From positions 7,170 through 71,169 of the forward strand of contig DHJC01000056.1 in the NCBI GenBank assembly GCA_002404155.1: DNA of 64,000 nt, given 5' to 3'. This document shows, piece by piece, positions 41,533 through 49,399 of the stretch. Origin of the DNA: Chloroflexi bacterium UBA4730. Its GTDB lineage: Bacteria > Chloroflexota > Limnocylindria > P2-11E. Each line of letters opens with the position of its first letter. Position 1 is the stretch's first letter. Below the pieces are notes generated by a model. That model searched no databases and was not told where the DNA came from. It saw nothing but the letters and a program-made list of their open reading frames with translations. The translations under genes and the position numbers were made by a program.

Positions 41533-42585
41533 TTAGCCGCCGAGCTTCCGGTCCTGCGCGCTCTGGATGAACGTCCGGTCGATCATCTTGGTGATGTCGA
41601 CCTTGACGATGTTGGGGTTGCCCGCACCGAGGATCGATACCGCGTCGTTGAACTGCACCACCTCGGGGAAGAGGTACGCCGTCGTGACTTCGTTCATGAA
41701 GAAGTCATACGCGCCGTTCAGCGCGGGCGCGTCGTCGAGCTTGAAGTACTTCCCGAGCACCGCGGTAGCGCCGGCCTTGTCGTTCTTCATCCGCGCGCGG
41801 GCGATGGTGAGCGAGTCGACGTACGCCTGCACGGTGTCCTTGTTCGCGGTAAGGAACGTGCGCTGCATGATCACGCCGGTGTTCGCGGCCGGCAGCTTCT
41901 GGCCGGCCAGGTCCACCAGCACGTTCAAGCCCGCTTTCACGAGCTCGAGGTCCTCCGGCGGGTCGTCAACGCCCGCGTCGATGGAGCCAGCCAGGAGCGC
42001 GGCCGTGCGGTTCGCGTGCGAGCCCACCGCAACGATGGTCACGTCCTTGTCCGGGTCGAGGCCCGCGGACTTGAGCGCGGCGCGGGTCGCAATGTCGCTG
42101 GAGCCGCCGGCGTTCGAGACGCCGACCTTCTTGCCCTTGAGGCCCGCGATGCTGGTGATGCCCTTCGCGGCGTAGAGCTTGTACGGGTACACCGGGGCGA
42201 GGTTCGCCACGAGCACGAGGTCGCCACCGCCGGCGTTCGCGCTCAGGGCTTCGGCACCGCCGAACTGCCCGATCTGGATCTGGTTCGCGAGAAGTGCGGC
42301 GCCCGTCTGGGCACCGCCGTTGATCGACTGGAGATCGACGTCGAGGCCGTTCTCCTTGAAGATGCCCTTCTCGAACGCGTACCAGGAAAGCCAGTCGTCG
42401 GCACTGATGTTGCTGTACGCCGCCGTTACCTTCGTGCAGCACGGCCGGGGGGTCGCCGTCGGCGATGCGGCCGCCTGCGTCGCCGCGGGAGCCGAGGTCG
42501 CGGCCGTACCGCCGCCCGCCCCACCGCTGCACGCCGTCGCGAGGATCGCGAGGACCGCTACGAGGACCGCGAGGGTCTTGGTCAT
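41533..42585 (-). CDS. NMT1/TauA-type ABC substrate-binding lipoprotein (copy 2)
   Basis: 350 aa from the ATG at 42585 (a GTG at 42594 is possible). Lipobox LAILATAC, Ala/Thr linker, then KVTAAYSNISADDWLSWYAFEKGIFKENGLDVDLQSINGG and LKGKKVGVSNAGGSSDIA. Clear paralogue of copies 1 and 3. It follows its permease and ATPase genes and precedes the broken PaaA-like gene, so it is the dedicated receptor of that transporter. Ligand probably an aromatic or other carboxylate, by context. Confidence 0.87.
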   Translation of the reverse strand: MTKTLAVLVAVLAILATACSGGAGGGTAATSAPAATQAAASPTATPRPCCTKVTAAYSNISADDWLSWYAFEKGIFKENGLDVDLQSINGGAQTGAALLANQIQIGQFGGAEALSANAGGGDLVLVANLAPVYPYKLYAAKGITSIAGLKGKKVGVSNAGGSSDIATRAALKSAGLDPDKDVTIVAVGSHANRTAALLAGSIDAGVDDPPEDLELVKAGLNVLVDLAGQKLPAANTGVIMQRTFLTANKDTVQAYVDSLTIARARMKNDKAGATAVLGKYFKLDDAPALNGAYDFFMNEVTTAYLFPEVVQFNDAVSILGAGNPNIVKVDITKMIDRTFIQSAQDRKLGG

Positions 42586-42602
42586 GGTTTCCACCCTTTC
42601 CG

Positions 42603-43460
42603 CTATCGCCGGATCTGAGGACGCCAGGACTGGAATCGGTTCTCCATGCGCTGGAGGATCGTCGTGAGCACCATCCCGGTACCCGCGATGAGGATCACGG
42701 CCGCGAGCATCTTGGGCGTCTGGAAGGTCTGCCCGGCGATCGCGATCAGCTGGCCGACACCGTGCCGGGCGGCGATGAGCTCGCCCACCACCACGCCGGT
42801 GAGCGCGTGCCCGACGCCGAGCCGGAACCCGGTAAGGATGAACGGCACCGACCCCGGCAGGACGACGCGGCGGAAGATGAGCGCGTCCGACGCCCCGAAC
42901 GAGCGCGCGACGCCTAGGAGCGCGGCCTCCGTGTTCCGGACGCCAGCCATCGTGTTGATGATGATCGGGAAGAGCGCGCCGAGGAAGATGACGGCGATCT
43001 TCGACTGGATGTCGATGCCGAACCAGATGATGAACAGCGGGAGGAGCGCGATCCGTGGCGTGCTGTAGAAGAAGTTCACGATCGGATCCATCGCGTACTG
43101 GAACCGGGTGTACCAGCCCATGAGCAGTCCGATCACCAGACCGAGGATGATCGCCATCCCGTAGCCGATCGCGAGCTCCTGGCCGCTTGTGGCCATGTCC
43201 AGCCAGATGTCGCCTTGCTGGAAGAGCTTCACCATCGCCTGCGCGACGTCCCACGGACCGGGCAGGAAGAGGACGGAGTAGATGCGCGCGTTCGCGACGA
43301 GCTGCCAGACCGTCAGCACGAACATCACGCTCAGCGTGCCGATGACGACGGGCTCGTATTGCCGGATCCGGCTCGGCTTCACCAGCGAGCGCCGCTCGCG
43401 CGTCGGGTCGGACTCGCCGGCGGTCACCGGGTTCGCGCGATCGGCCTCCTTGATGCTCAT
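42603..43460 (-). CDS. NitT/TauT-type ABC transporter permease
   Basis: 285 aa from the ATG at 43460, overlapping the ATPase stop as ATGA. About six membrane helices; the ATPase-contact EAA loop is AALLGVARSFGASDALIFRRVVLPGSVPFILTGFRLGVGHA. YSTPRIALLPLFIIWFGI is typical of SsuC/TauC permeases. Single permease, presumably a homodimer, serving the binding protein encoded next and possibly the two orphan binding proteins. Confidence 0.9.
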   Translation of the reverse strand: MSIKEADRANPVTAGESDPTRERRSLVKPSRIRQYEPVVIGTLSVMFVLTVWQLVANARIYSVLFLPGPWDVAQAMVKLFQQGDIWLDMATSGQELAIGYGMAIILGLVIGLLMGWYTRFQYAMDPIVNFFYSTPRIALLPLFIIWFGIDIQSKIAVIFLGALFPIIINTMAGVRNTEAALLGVARSFGASDALIFRRVVLPGSVPFILTGFRLGVGHALTGVVVGELIAARHGVGQLIAIAGQTFQTPKMLAAVILIAGTGMVLTTILQRMENRFQSWRPQIRR

Positions 43461-44278
43461 GCCGCGGGCATTCCGGCGATGAGGCGCTCGGCCGGCACGG
43501 CGAGCTCTTCCTGGATCGACTCCCAGATCTCGTCCTCGTAGGTCAGGAACTGCGGATCGCGTTTCACCCGCAGGTCGCGCGGGCGCGAGAGCGCGATCTC
43601 GACCACCTTCTTCACCCGCCCGGGGCGCCGGGTGAACACGATGACCCGGTCCGCGAGGTAGATGGCCTCTTTGATGTCGTGGGTAATGAAGAGCGCGGTC
43701 TTCTTGGTCTTCGACCAGATCTTCAGGAGCTCGAGCTGCATCATCTCGCGCGTCTGCGCGTCGAGCGAGGCGAATGGCTCGTCGAGCAGGAGCATCTCCG
43801 GGTCGGTGAGGAGCGCGCGCGCGAGGTTCACCCGCTGCTGCATGCCGCCGGACAGCTCGAGGGGATAGGCGTCCTCGAAGCCGGAGAGGCCGACGAGGTC
43901 GATCTGCTGCTTCGCGCGCGAGATCGCCTCCTGCTTCCCCATGCTGCGCTGGGCCTCGACGCCGAACATGACGTTGCCGAGGACCGTGCGCCACGGGAGC
44001 AAGCCCGGCTGCTGGAAGACCATCGCGCGGTCCGGCCCGGGCTTGCTGATCTCGCGGCCGTCGAGGGTGAGGCTGCCGCTCGCGATCGGGATGAGGCCGT
44101 CGACCGCGTTGAGGAACGTCGTCTTGCCGCAGCCCGACGGTCCGACGATCGCGAGGAACTCGCCCGTCCGGACCACCAGATCAACACCCTGGACGGCGGT
44201 GAACAGCGTCCGCGAACGCTGCATCCAGTACTCGATGACGACACCATTCGCCGCGAGCTTCGCGGAGCGGTCGTACAC
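43457..44278 (-). CDS. NitT/TauT-type ABC transporter ATPase
   Basis: 273 aa from the GTG at 44278, 5 bases after the UbiD stop. Walker A GPSGCGKTT, Q-loop VFQQPGLLPWRTV, signature LSGGMQQR, Walker B MLLLDEPFASLDAQTR and H-loop FITHDIKEAIYLADRVIVFTRRPG match SsuB/TauB. It follows the third UbiD gene, so uptake and decarboxylation are expressed from one promoter carrying operator site D. Confidence 0.92.
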   Translation of the reverse strand: MYDRSAKLAANGVVIEYWMQRSRTLFTAVQGVDLVVRTGEFLAIVGPSGCGKTTFLNAVDGLIPIASGSLTLDGREISKPGPDRAMVFQQPGLLPWRTVLGNVMFGVEAQRSMGKQEAISRAKQQIDLVGLSGFEDAYPLELSGGMQQRVNLARALLTDPEMLLLDEPFASLDAQTREMMQLELLKIWSKTKKTALFITHDIKEAIYLADRVIVFTRRPGRVKKVVEIALSRPRDLRVKRDPQFLTYEDEIWESIQEELAVPAERLIAGMPAA

Positions 44279-44283
44279 CCGCG

Positions 44284-45765
44284 CTAGCTCAGCTTCCCGT
44301 CGCTCGGATGCGGCTCGTTGCGGAGCAGGTAGCCGAACTTCTCCTTCGCCTTGCGCTTCACCTCCGCGCTCGGGGTGTTCACCGGCGGGAAGTCCGCTTT
44401 CCATTCCCACGGGCGGGTGGCGTCGATGATCGCGCGCGAGCTGTGGCCCTTGCGGTCCTTCGGGATCCGCGGGTCGAGCGGGCCGCTCCAGGCGCGCTTG
44501 ATGATGTCGATGGACTCGACCGGGTCGGACCGCGTGCTCATCGCCCACACCACGTCGTTCAGGTCCATCACGTCGATGTCCTCGTCCACGACGATGACGT
44601 AGCGGCCGAGGTACGCGCCGGCGTGCACGGTCGCGGCGAGGTGGCCGACCTGGCGCGCGTGCCCGGCGTAGCGCTGCTCGATGCTCACGGCGTTGAACAG
44701 CCGCGACCCGCCGACCTCGTGGCACCACACGCCCGTGATGCCCGGGACCCCGACCGCCTCGAGCTCAGAGCGCAGCAGCGCGGAGCGTAGGAACGCGCGG
44801 TAGAAGGACTGCTCGTCGGGCGGCTGGTTCGGCGGCGAGCCGAGGATGATCGGGTCGTTGCGGTAGTACACCGCCTCGACCTGCATGAACGGCTCGGGCC
44901 GCGCGTCGCTCGCGTAGTAGCCGGTCCACTCGCCGAACGGACCTTCGACGATCCGCTCTTTCGGATCGACCCAGCCTTCGACGACGATCTCGGCGTCCGC
45001 GGGCAGCGGCAGTCCGGTGACCGGGCCCTTCACGACGCGGTACGGCTCGCCGCGCACGCCGCCGGCCCAGTCGTACTCGGTGAGCCCGAACTGGACCTCG
45101 GTCGCGGCCGCGAGGAAGAGCAGTGGGTCTCCGCCGGCGACGAACGCGATCGGCATCTTCTCGCCGCGGGCGAGCCACGCGTCGCGGTGCATCCGGCCGT
45201 GCTTGCCCGGCGAGATGTAGAACCCGAGCTTGTTCTTGTCGTGGACCATCACCCGGTAGCAGCCGAGGTTCACCCAGCCGTTGTCGGGGTCGCGGGTGAT
45301 GTCGAAGCTGCCGGTCCCGATGTAGCGGCCGCCGTCGTCCTCGTGCCACTTCGGCGCCGGGAAGATCGCCATGTCGACATCCGCGCCGCGCATCACGTTC
45401 TCGAAGATCGGGCCGTCCTTCACCTCGATCGACGGGATCGGCGTGATGCCCTCCGAGACCCGCTTCTGCCACGCGCGCACAAGGTCCTCGGGCGACATCT
45501 CCGGGTCGAGCCCGAGGGTCAGCGCGAGGCGCGGGAACCAGCCGAGGGCGTTGGAGAGCACCCGGAAGCCCTTCGTGTAGCCGGGGATCTCGTCGAACAG
45601 GAGCGCTGGCGTACCGTGGACCCGGCCGGCGAGCTCGGTCGCCATCCCGATCTCGTCCTCGGCGCGGGCGCCGCGGACGACGCGCAGCTCGCCGAGGTCG
45701 TCGATCCGCTTCAGCCAGTCACGGAGATCGCGAAAAGTCCGGGTCGGGCGCTCGGCGACAGCCAT
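44284..45765 (-). CDS. UbiD family prenyl-FMN decarboxylase
   Basis: 493 aa from the ATG at 45765, chosen because GGAG lies 6 bases upstream; ATG 45771 and TTG 45807 are in frame. Metal and cofactor segments GWVNLGCYRVMVHD, ISPGKHGRMH and EYDWAGGVRGEPYRVV, and the acidic motif VEGPFGEWTGYYA, are all intact. It is closer to the UbiD at 23117 (shared RDLRDW, NSRMIIDATRPWEW-like stretch) than to the long one at 21370. First gene of the unit ubiD-ATPase-permease-binding protein, with operator site D in its promoter. Confidence 0.9.
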   Translation of the reverse strand: MAVAERPTRTFRDLRDWLKRIDDLGELRVVRGARAEDEIGMATELAGRVHGTPALLFDEIPGYTKGFRVLSNALGWFPRLALTLGLDPEMSPEDLVRAWQKRVSEGITPIPSIEVKDGPIFENVMRGADVDMAIFPAPKWHEDDGGRYIGTGSFDITRDPDNGWVNLGCYRVMVHDKNKLGFYISPGKHGRMHRDAWLARGEKMPIAFVAGGDPLLFLAAATEVQFGLTEYDWAGGVRGEPYRVVKGPVTGLPLPADAEIVVEGWVDPKERIVEGPFGEWTGYYASDARPEPFMQVEAVYYRNDPIILGSPPNQPPDEQSFYRAFLRSALLRSELEAVGVPGITGVWCHEVGGSRLFNAVSIEQRYAGHARQVGHLAATVHAGAYLGRYVIVVDEDIDVMDLNDVVWAMSTRSDPVESIDIIKRAWSGPLDPRIPKDRKGHSSRAIIDATRPWEWKADFPPVNTPSAEVKRKAKEKFGYLLRNEPHPSDGKLS

Positions 45766-45813
45766 CCCCATCTCCCACCCCCGCCCGTGCCGGGCCGCGG
45801 GGGTCAATTGGCA

Positions 45814-45828
45814 AATGGTTATACCACT
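45814..45828. promoter_or_regulatory. Putative FCD-GntR operator, site D (AATGGTTATACCACT)
   Basis: TGGTTATACCA core with arms AATGGT and ACCACT (one mismatch to site A). Read on the minus strand it contains TATAAC at 45823-45818, a -10 box for the UbiD gene whose start lies about 50 bases further on. It sits in the 93-base gap behind the third binding-protein gene, giving the ubiD-transporter block its own regulated promoter. Confidence 0.6.
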
Positions 45829-45858
45829 GGCGGCCCGACTGGGCGCGGACGGACGGCG

Positions 45859-46896
45859 CTATTTCAGCAGACCGCGATCGAGCGCGCTTCTCACAAAGGA
45901 ATCGTCGATCAGCTTCGCCAGGTCGACCGTCTTCACCTTGTCGTTGAATTTGGCGACGACATCCTGGATGCCGGCCAGCTGGGCCACGGTCGGCGTCGGC
46001 GGGTCCTTGAGGACCGTGCCGACGTACCAGTCGTACGCGGCTTGCATCCCCGTGTCGTCGTCGGACTTCAGGTACTTCTTCAGCGCCGCGACCGTGCCCG
46101 GCCTATCGGCGCGGGCCTTCGCGATCGCCTGCACGATCGAGTCGACGTACCGCTGGACGACCGCCTTGTTCGCAGTGAGGAAGCTGCGGGTCACGACGAT
46201 CGTCGTCGCGGCGGTCGGCAGATTGAGGTCGGCCATCTTCGCGAGCGAGTGGAAGCCCGCGGCCTCGAGCTTCAGCGTGTCCGGGGGTGACGACAGCGTG
46301 GCGGACACGCCGCCGCTGAGGAGCGCGGCCGTCGCGTTCGCCGTGGAGCCGGTCGAGAACACCGTCACGTCCGTGTCGGGAACGAGACCGAGCTTCGGCA
46401 GCATCGTCCGGATCCCGATGTCGAACGTGCCGCCGACCCCGGCGATCGCGACCTTCTTGCCCTTGAGATCCGCGGGTGTCTTGATGTCCGCCGCGGCGTA
46501 GAGCTGGTACGGCCACACCGGACCGGTGTTCGCCACGACGACAACGTCGCCGCCGCCGGCGGTGGTGGTGAGCGCCTCGGAGCCCCCGATGTGCGCGAAC
46601 TGCGTCTGTCCCGCGAGCAGCGCGGGGAGGCCGGTCGTGCTCGCGATGAGCTGGAGGTCGACGTCGAGGAAGTTCTGATCGAAGATGCCGGACTCCTTCG
46701 CGACGTATGCCGGGAAGTAGTCCGCCAGGACGTTGCTGTACGAGACGACGAGCTTCGCCTTGGTCGGCTGCGGCGTGGCCGTCGCGGTCGCCGCGACCGG
46801 CGCGGCGGAGGTGGCGACCGCTGCCGGCGTGCCGGCACCGGCACACGAGGCGAGGACCACCGTCGCCGCGAACGCGATCGCGACGGTCCGTGACAT
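45859..46896 (-). CDS. NMT1/TauA-type ABC substrate-binding lipoprotein (copy 3)
   Basis: 345 aa from the ATG at 46896 behind GGGGAGG. Lipobox AATVVLASC and Ala/Thr linker, then KLVVSYSNVLADYFPAYVAKESGIFDQNFLDVDLQLI and LKGKKVAIAGVGGTFDIG. Paralogue of copies 1 and 2. Last gene of the unit enoyl-CoA hydratase, CoA-transferase alpha and beta, binding protein; no permease or ATPase in that unit. Confidence 0.87.
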   Translation of the reverse strand: MSRTVAIAFAATVVLASCAGAGTPAAVATSAAPVAATATATPQPTKAKLVVSYSNVLADYFPAYVAKESGIFDQNFLDVDLQLIASTTGLPALLAGQTQFAHIGGSEALTTTAGGGDVVVVANTGPVWPYQLYAAADIKTPADLKGKKVAIAGVGGTFDIGIRTMLPKLGLVPDTDVTVFSTGSTANATAALLSGGVSATLSSPPDTLKLEAAGFHSLAKMADLNLPTAATTIVVTRSFLTANKAVVQRYVDSIVQAIAKARADRPGTVAALKKYLKSDDDTGMQAAYDWYVGTVLKDPPTPTVAQLAGIQDVVAKFNDKVKTVDLAKLIDDSFVRSALDRGLLK

Positions 46897-46910
46897 CGTC
46901 GGCCTCCCCG

Positions 46911-47630
46911 CTAGTCGCCCCGGCGCGTCCAAAAGCCGTCGGGGTCGTAGCCGCGAATGATACGTCGCACCTCACTCGACGGCGAGGCAGTTTCGCTCAC
47001 ATTCGGCGCAACGCGGAGCGGCCAGCCGGTGTGCTCCGCGCACACTTGGACGCTCGATCTCGGGTGATACGAGGCGAGCACCGCTTCACCGTCCACGAAT
47101 CGGAAGACCCCGAGTGTCGTGATGAGGACAGACACGTGATCGCCGGGCGACGTGATGAAGTCGACCTTGTCGCGCAGGCGCCGCTTGTCGTGCGGCATGA
47201 TCACGATGAGCCGCTTCGCGAGGCTCGCGATGTCCGCCCCGCCGCCGCTGCCCGGAAGCTGGACCGTCGGGTGCGCCCGATCGGCGCCGATCGCGGTCGT
47301 GTTCAGGTTCCCGTGGCGGTCCATCTCGGCGCCACCGATGAACCCGGCGTCCACCGCGCCCTGCTGGAGCAGGCCCATGAGGTCCACGGTCCGCGCGCAC
47401 CACACCGCGCCCCGGACGTTTGGCGTGTCGCCCATCGTGTAGAGGAGTTCGGGCGCCGGCGCGTCGCGCACGACCCCGAGCTCGAAGAGACCGATCGCGT
47501 TCGGCGCGTGGGTCCGCTTCGCGACGACGAACGCGATGAGCGGTAGCCGCATCCCGACGAACACGACGTCGCGATCGGCGATCTCGCGCGCGGCCTGCGC
47601 GACCATCAGCTCGCCCGGCGACACGTCCAT
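46911..47630 (-). CDS. Class I CoA-transferase, beta subunit
   Basis: 239 aa from the ATG at 47630, sharing one base with the alpha-subunit stop (TGATG). Family I fold: VSPGELMVAQAAREIADRDVVFVG, IGLFELGVV with the candidate catalytic Glu, GFIGGAEMDRHGNLNT and LPGSGGGADIASLAKR, as in glutaconate or 3-oxoacid CoA-transferase beta subunits. Forms a heteromer with the gene upstream and links CoA from a donor such as succinyl- or acetyl-CoA to a pathway acid. Confidence 0.87.
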   Translation of the reverse strand: MDVSPGELMVAQAAREIADRDVVFVGMRLPLIAFVVAKRTHAPNAIGLFELGVVRDAPAPELLYTMGDTPNVRGAVWCARTVDLMGLLQQGAVDAGFIGGAEMDRHGNLNTTAIGADRAHPTVQLPGSGGGADIASLAKRLIVIMPHDKRRLRDKVDFITSPGDHVSVLITTLGVFRFVDGEAVLASYHPRSSVQVCAEHTGWPLRVAPNVSETASPSSEVRRIIRGYDPDGFWTRRGD

Positions 47631-48532
47631 CAGAACCGGGCCTCGGCCGCGGGCTCGCCGGTCTCGCGCAGTGCGGTCCAGCGCGGGCCGAGCTTCGCGA
47701 GATACGCCGCGTGATCCGGCACGCCGGTCACCCACTCCGCGATCCACCGCTCGAAGCCGGCGGCCTCGCGGGTCGCGCGGTGGTACTCGTGGAAGAACTC
47801 GTGGTCGCGGGCGTAGCGGCCCTGCAGCGGTGAGGGATGACACGCTCCGGGGACGTGCACGACGGCGGCGACCTTGATGCCCGGACAAATGGTCCGGTTC
47901 GGGTCGCTCGCGATGACCGCGCGGTCCACGACCTCATCGGCGAGGACGATCACGGTCTTCGCCGCAAGCGCCGCCTCCTGCGACACGCCCCACGGTCCCC
48001 ACTGATGCGCGTTCCCGTCCGCGTCCGCGCGCTGGCAGGCGATGATCGTCACGTCCGGCACGAGCGGCGGGATCAACAGCACCTTCGATCCGTCCCACGG
48101 CGAGGTCGCCTCCTTGAACGTGCCGTTCGCGCGCGGGATGTCCGACCGCAGGAGCGTGCGCGTCGCGATGTACGGCGCGCCGAGCGCGCCGGCCAGGAGC
48201 GAGAGGGCCATCGTGAAATTGCTGTGGTCGCGCACGATGATCCGGCGCGGGATTCCCTGCTCCATCGCGCGGCGGTAGCAGTGCGCGAGGCCCGCGGACA
48301 CGTTGCCGACCCACGCCGCGTGCACCTCGGCGACGCAGCCGCTGCCGATGAGCATGTCGAACGCGATGTCCGAGATCGGGCCGATGAGCCGCAGGTCGCG
48401 CTTGCGTTGCCGGATGAGCTCGTGTGCGGCGGCGAATGGGATGGCCGGCTCGAGCGCGCAGCCAAGCGCGACCGCGCTACCGTCGGGCACGTGCCTCGCG
48501 ATCGCCTCCTTCAGGGAGACGAGCTTCGTCAC
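47630..48532 (-). CDS. Class I CoA-transferase, alpha subunit
   Basis: 300 aa, GTG start overlapping the enoyl-CoA hydratase stop as GTGA. SLKEAIARHVPDGSAVALG is the alpha-subunit opening, with HELIRQRKRDLRLIGPISD and CYRRAMEQGIPRRIIVRDHSN as in GctA-type subunits. DADGNAHQWGPWGVSQEAALAAK follows. Works with the beta subunit; located between an enoyl-CoA hydratase and an uptake receptor, consistent with activation of an imported acid. Confidence 0.87.
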   Translation of the reverse strand: MTKLVSLKEAIARHVPDGSAVALGCALEPAIPFAAAHELIRQRKRDLRLIGPISDIAFDMLIGSGCVAEVHAAWVGNVSAGLAHCYRRAMEQGIPRRIIVRDHSNFTMALSLLAGALGAPYIATRTLLRSDIPRANGTFKEATSPWDGSKVLLIPPLVPDVTIIACQRADADGNAHQWGPWGVSQEAALAAKTVIVLADEVVDRAVIASDPNRTICPGIKVAAVVHVPGACHPSPLQGRYARDHEFFHEYHRATREAAGFERWIAEWVTGVPDHAAYLAKLGPRWTALRETGEPAAEARF

Positions 48533-49305
48533 TTCCCTTTGTAGTTCGGCTTGCGCTTCTCGGTAAAGGCGGTCACGCCCTCGCGCGCGTCCTCCGACGC
48601 GAACAGGCGGCCGACGGCCTCGTGCTCGTAGAGCATCCCGTTCTCGAACGGCATCCCGCCGCCGAGCACCGTGGCGAGCTTGATCTTCCCGATCGCGAGG
48701 GTCGGGCCGCTGGCCATCTTCGCCGCGTACTCGTGGGCCTTCGCCTCCAGCTCGGCCGCCGGGAAGACCTCATCGACGATGCCGAGCTCCTTCGCCTGCG
48801 CCGGCGGGACCGCGGCACCCCGGAGCATGAGGTCGAGGGCCTTCTGCCGGCCGATGAGCCGCGGCAGCCGCTGCGTGCCGCCGGTACCGGGCAGCACGCC
48901 GAGGGTCACTTCGGGCAGGCCGATGTTGTACCCGCCCTCCGCCGCGAACCGGAAGTCGCAGCAGAGCGCGATCTCGAGACCGCCGCCGAGGCAATGGCCG
49001 TTGATCGCCGCCACCACGACCTTCGGGGTGCGCTCGAACTTCGACATGACCTCGTTCGCGTGGATCACGAAGGCCGCCTGGTAATCCGCATCCGTGGCCG
49101 CGAACATCTTCACGTCGGCGCCGGCGGAGAAGAACTTCTCCGAGGCGCTCCGCACGACGATGGACTTCACCGATGCGGTGAAGCGAGCCTCGTCGATCGC
49201 CGCCGATAGGTCGTCGAGGAAGGCCTTGTCGTATGAGTTGGCCGGCGGCCGGTCCAGCACGATGTGTCCGACGGCGTCCCGTATCTCCAGCCGTACGACG
49301 GACAT
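48529..49305 (-). CDS. Enoyl-CoA hydratase
   Basis: 258 aa from the ATG at 49305 with a consensus AGGAGGT site; the open frame runs 12 codons further. Both catalytic glutamates are present: GGGLEIALCCD and GLPEVTLGVLPGTGGTQRL. The CoA loop FFSAGADVKMFAA is near residue 62. First gene of the unit with the CoA-transferase pair, and divergent from the aldehyde dehydrogenase gene. Confidence 0.9.
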   Translation of the reverse strand: MSVVRLEIRDAVGHIVLDRPPANSYDKAFLDDLSAAIDEARFTASVKSIVVRSASEKFFSAGADVKMFAATDADYQAAFVIHANEVMSKFERTPKVVVAAINGHCLGGGLEIALCCDFRFAAEGGYNIGLPEVTLGVLPGTGGTQRLPRLIGRQKALDLMLRGAAVPPAQAKELGIVDEVFPAAELEAKAHEYAAKMASGPTLAIGKIKLATVLGGGMPFENGMLYEHEAVGRLFASEDAREGVTAFTEKRKPNYKGK

Positions 49306-49399
49306 AACGACCTCCTGAAGCGCCTCGCTGATTTCCGGCACAATCTAAGCACCGCAGGCGCGCTCGTGCACGCCGGTGACGGTCGGAGAGGTGTCCCTC

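Noticed and set aside
41412..41570. Plus-strand short frames near 41337-41570 as small genes
   Set aside because: Antisense to the broken oxygenase gene and the binding-protein 3' end, with no ribosome site or homology.
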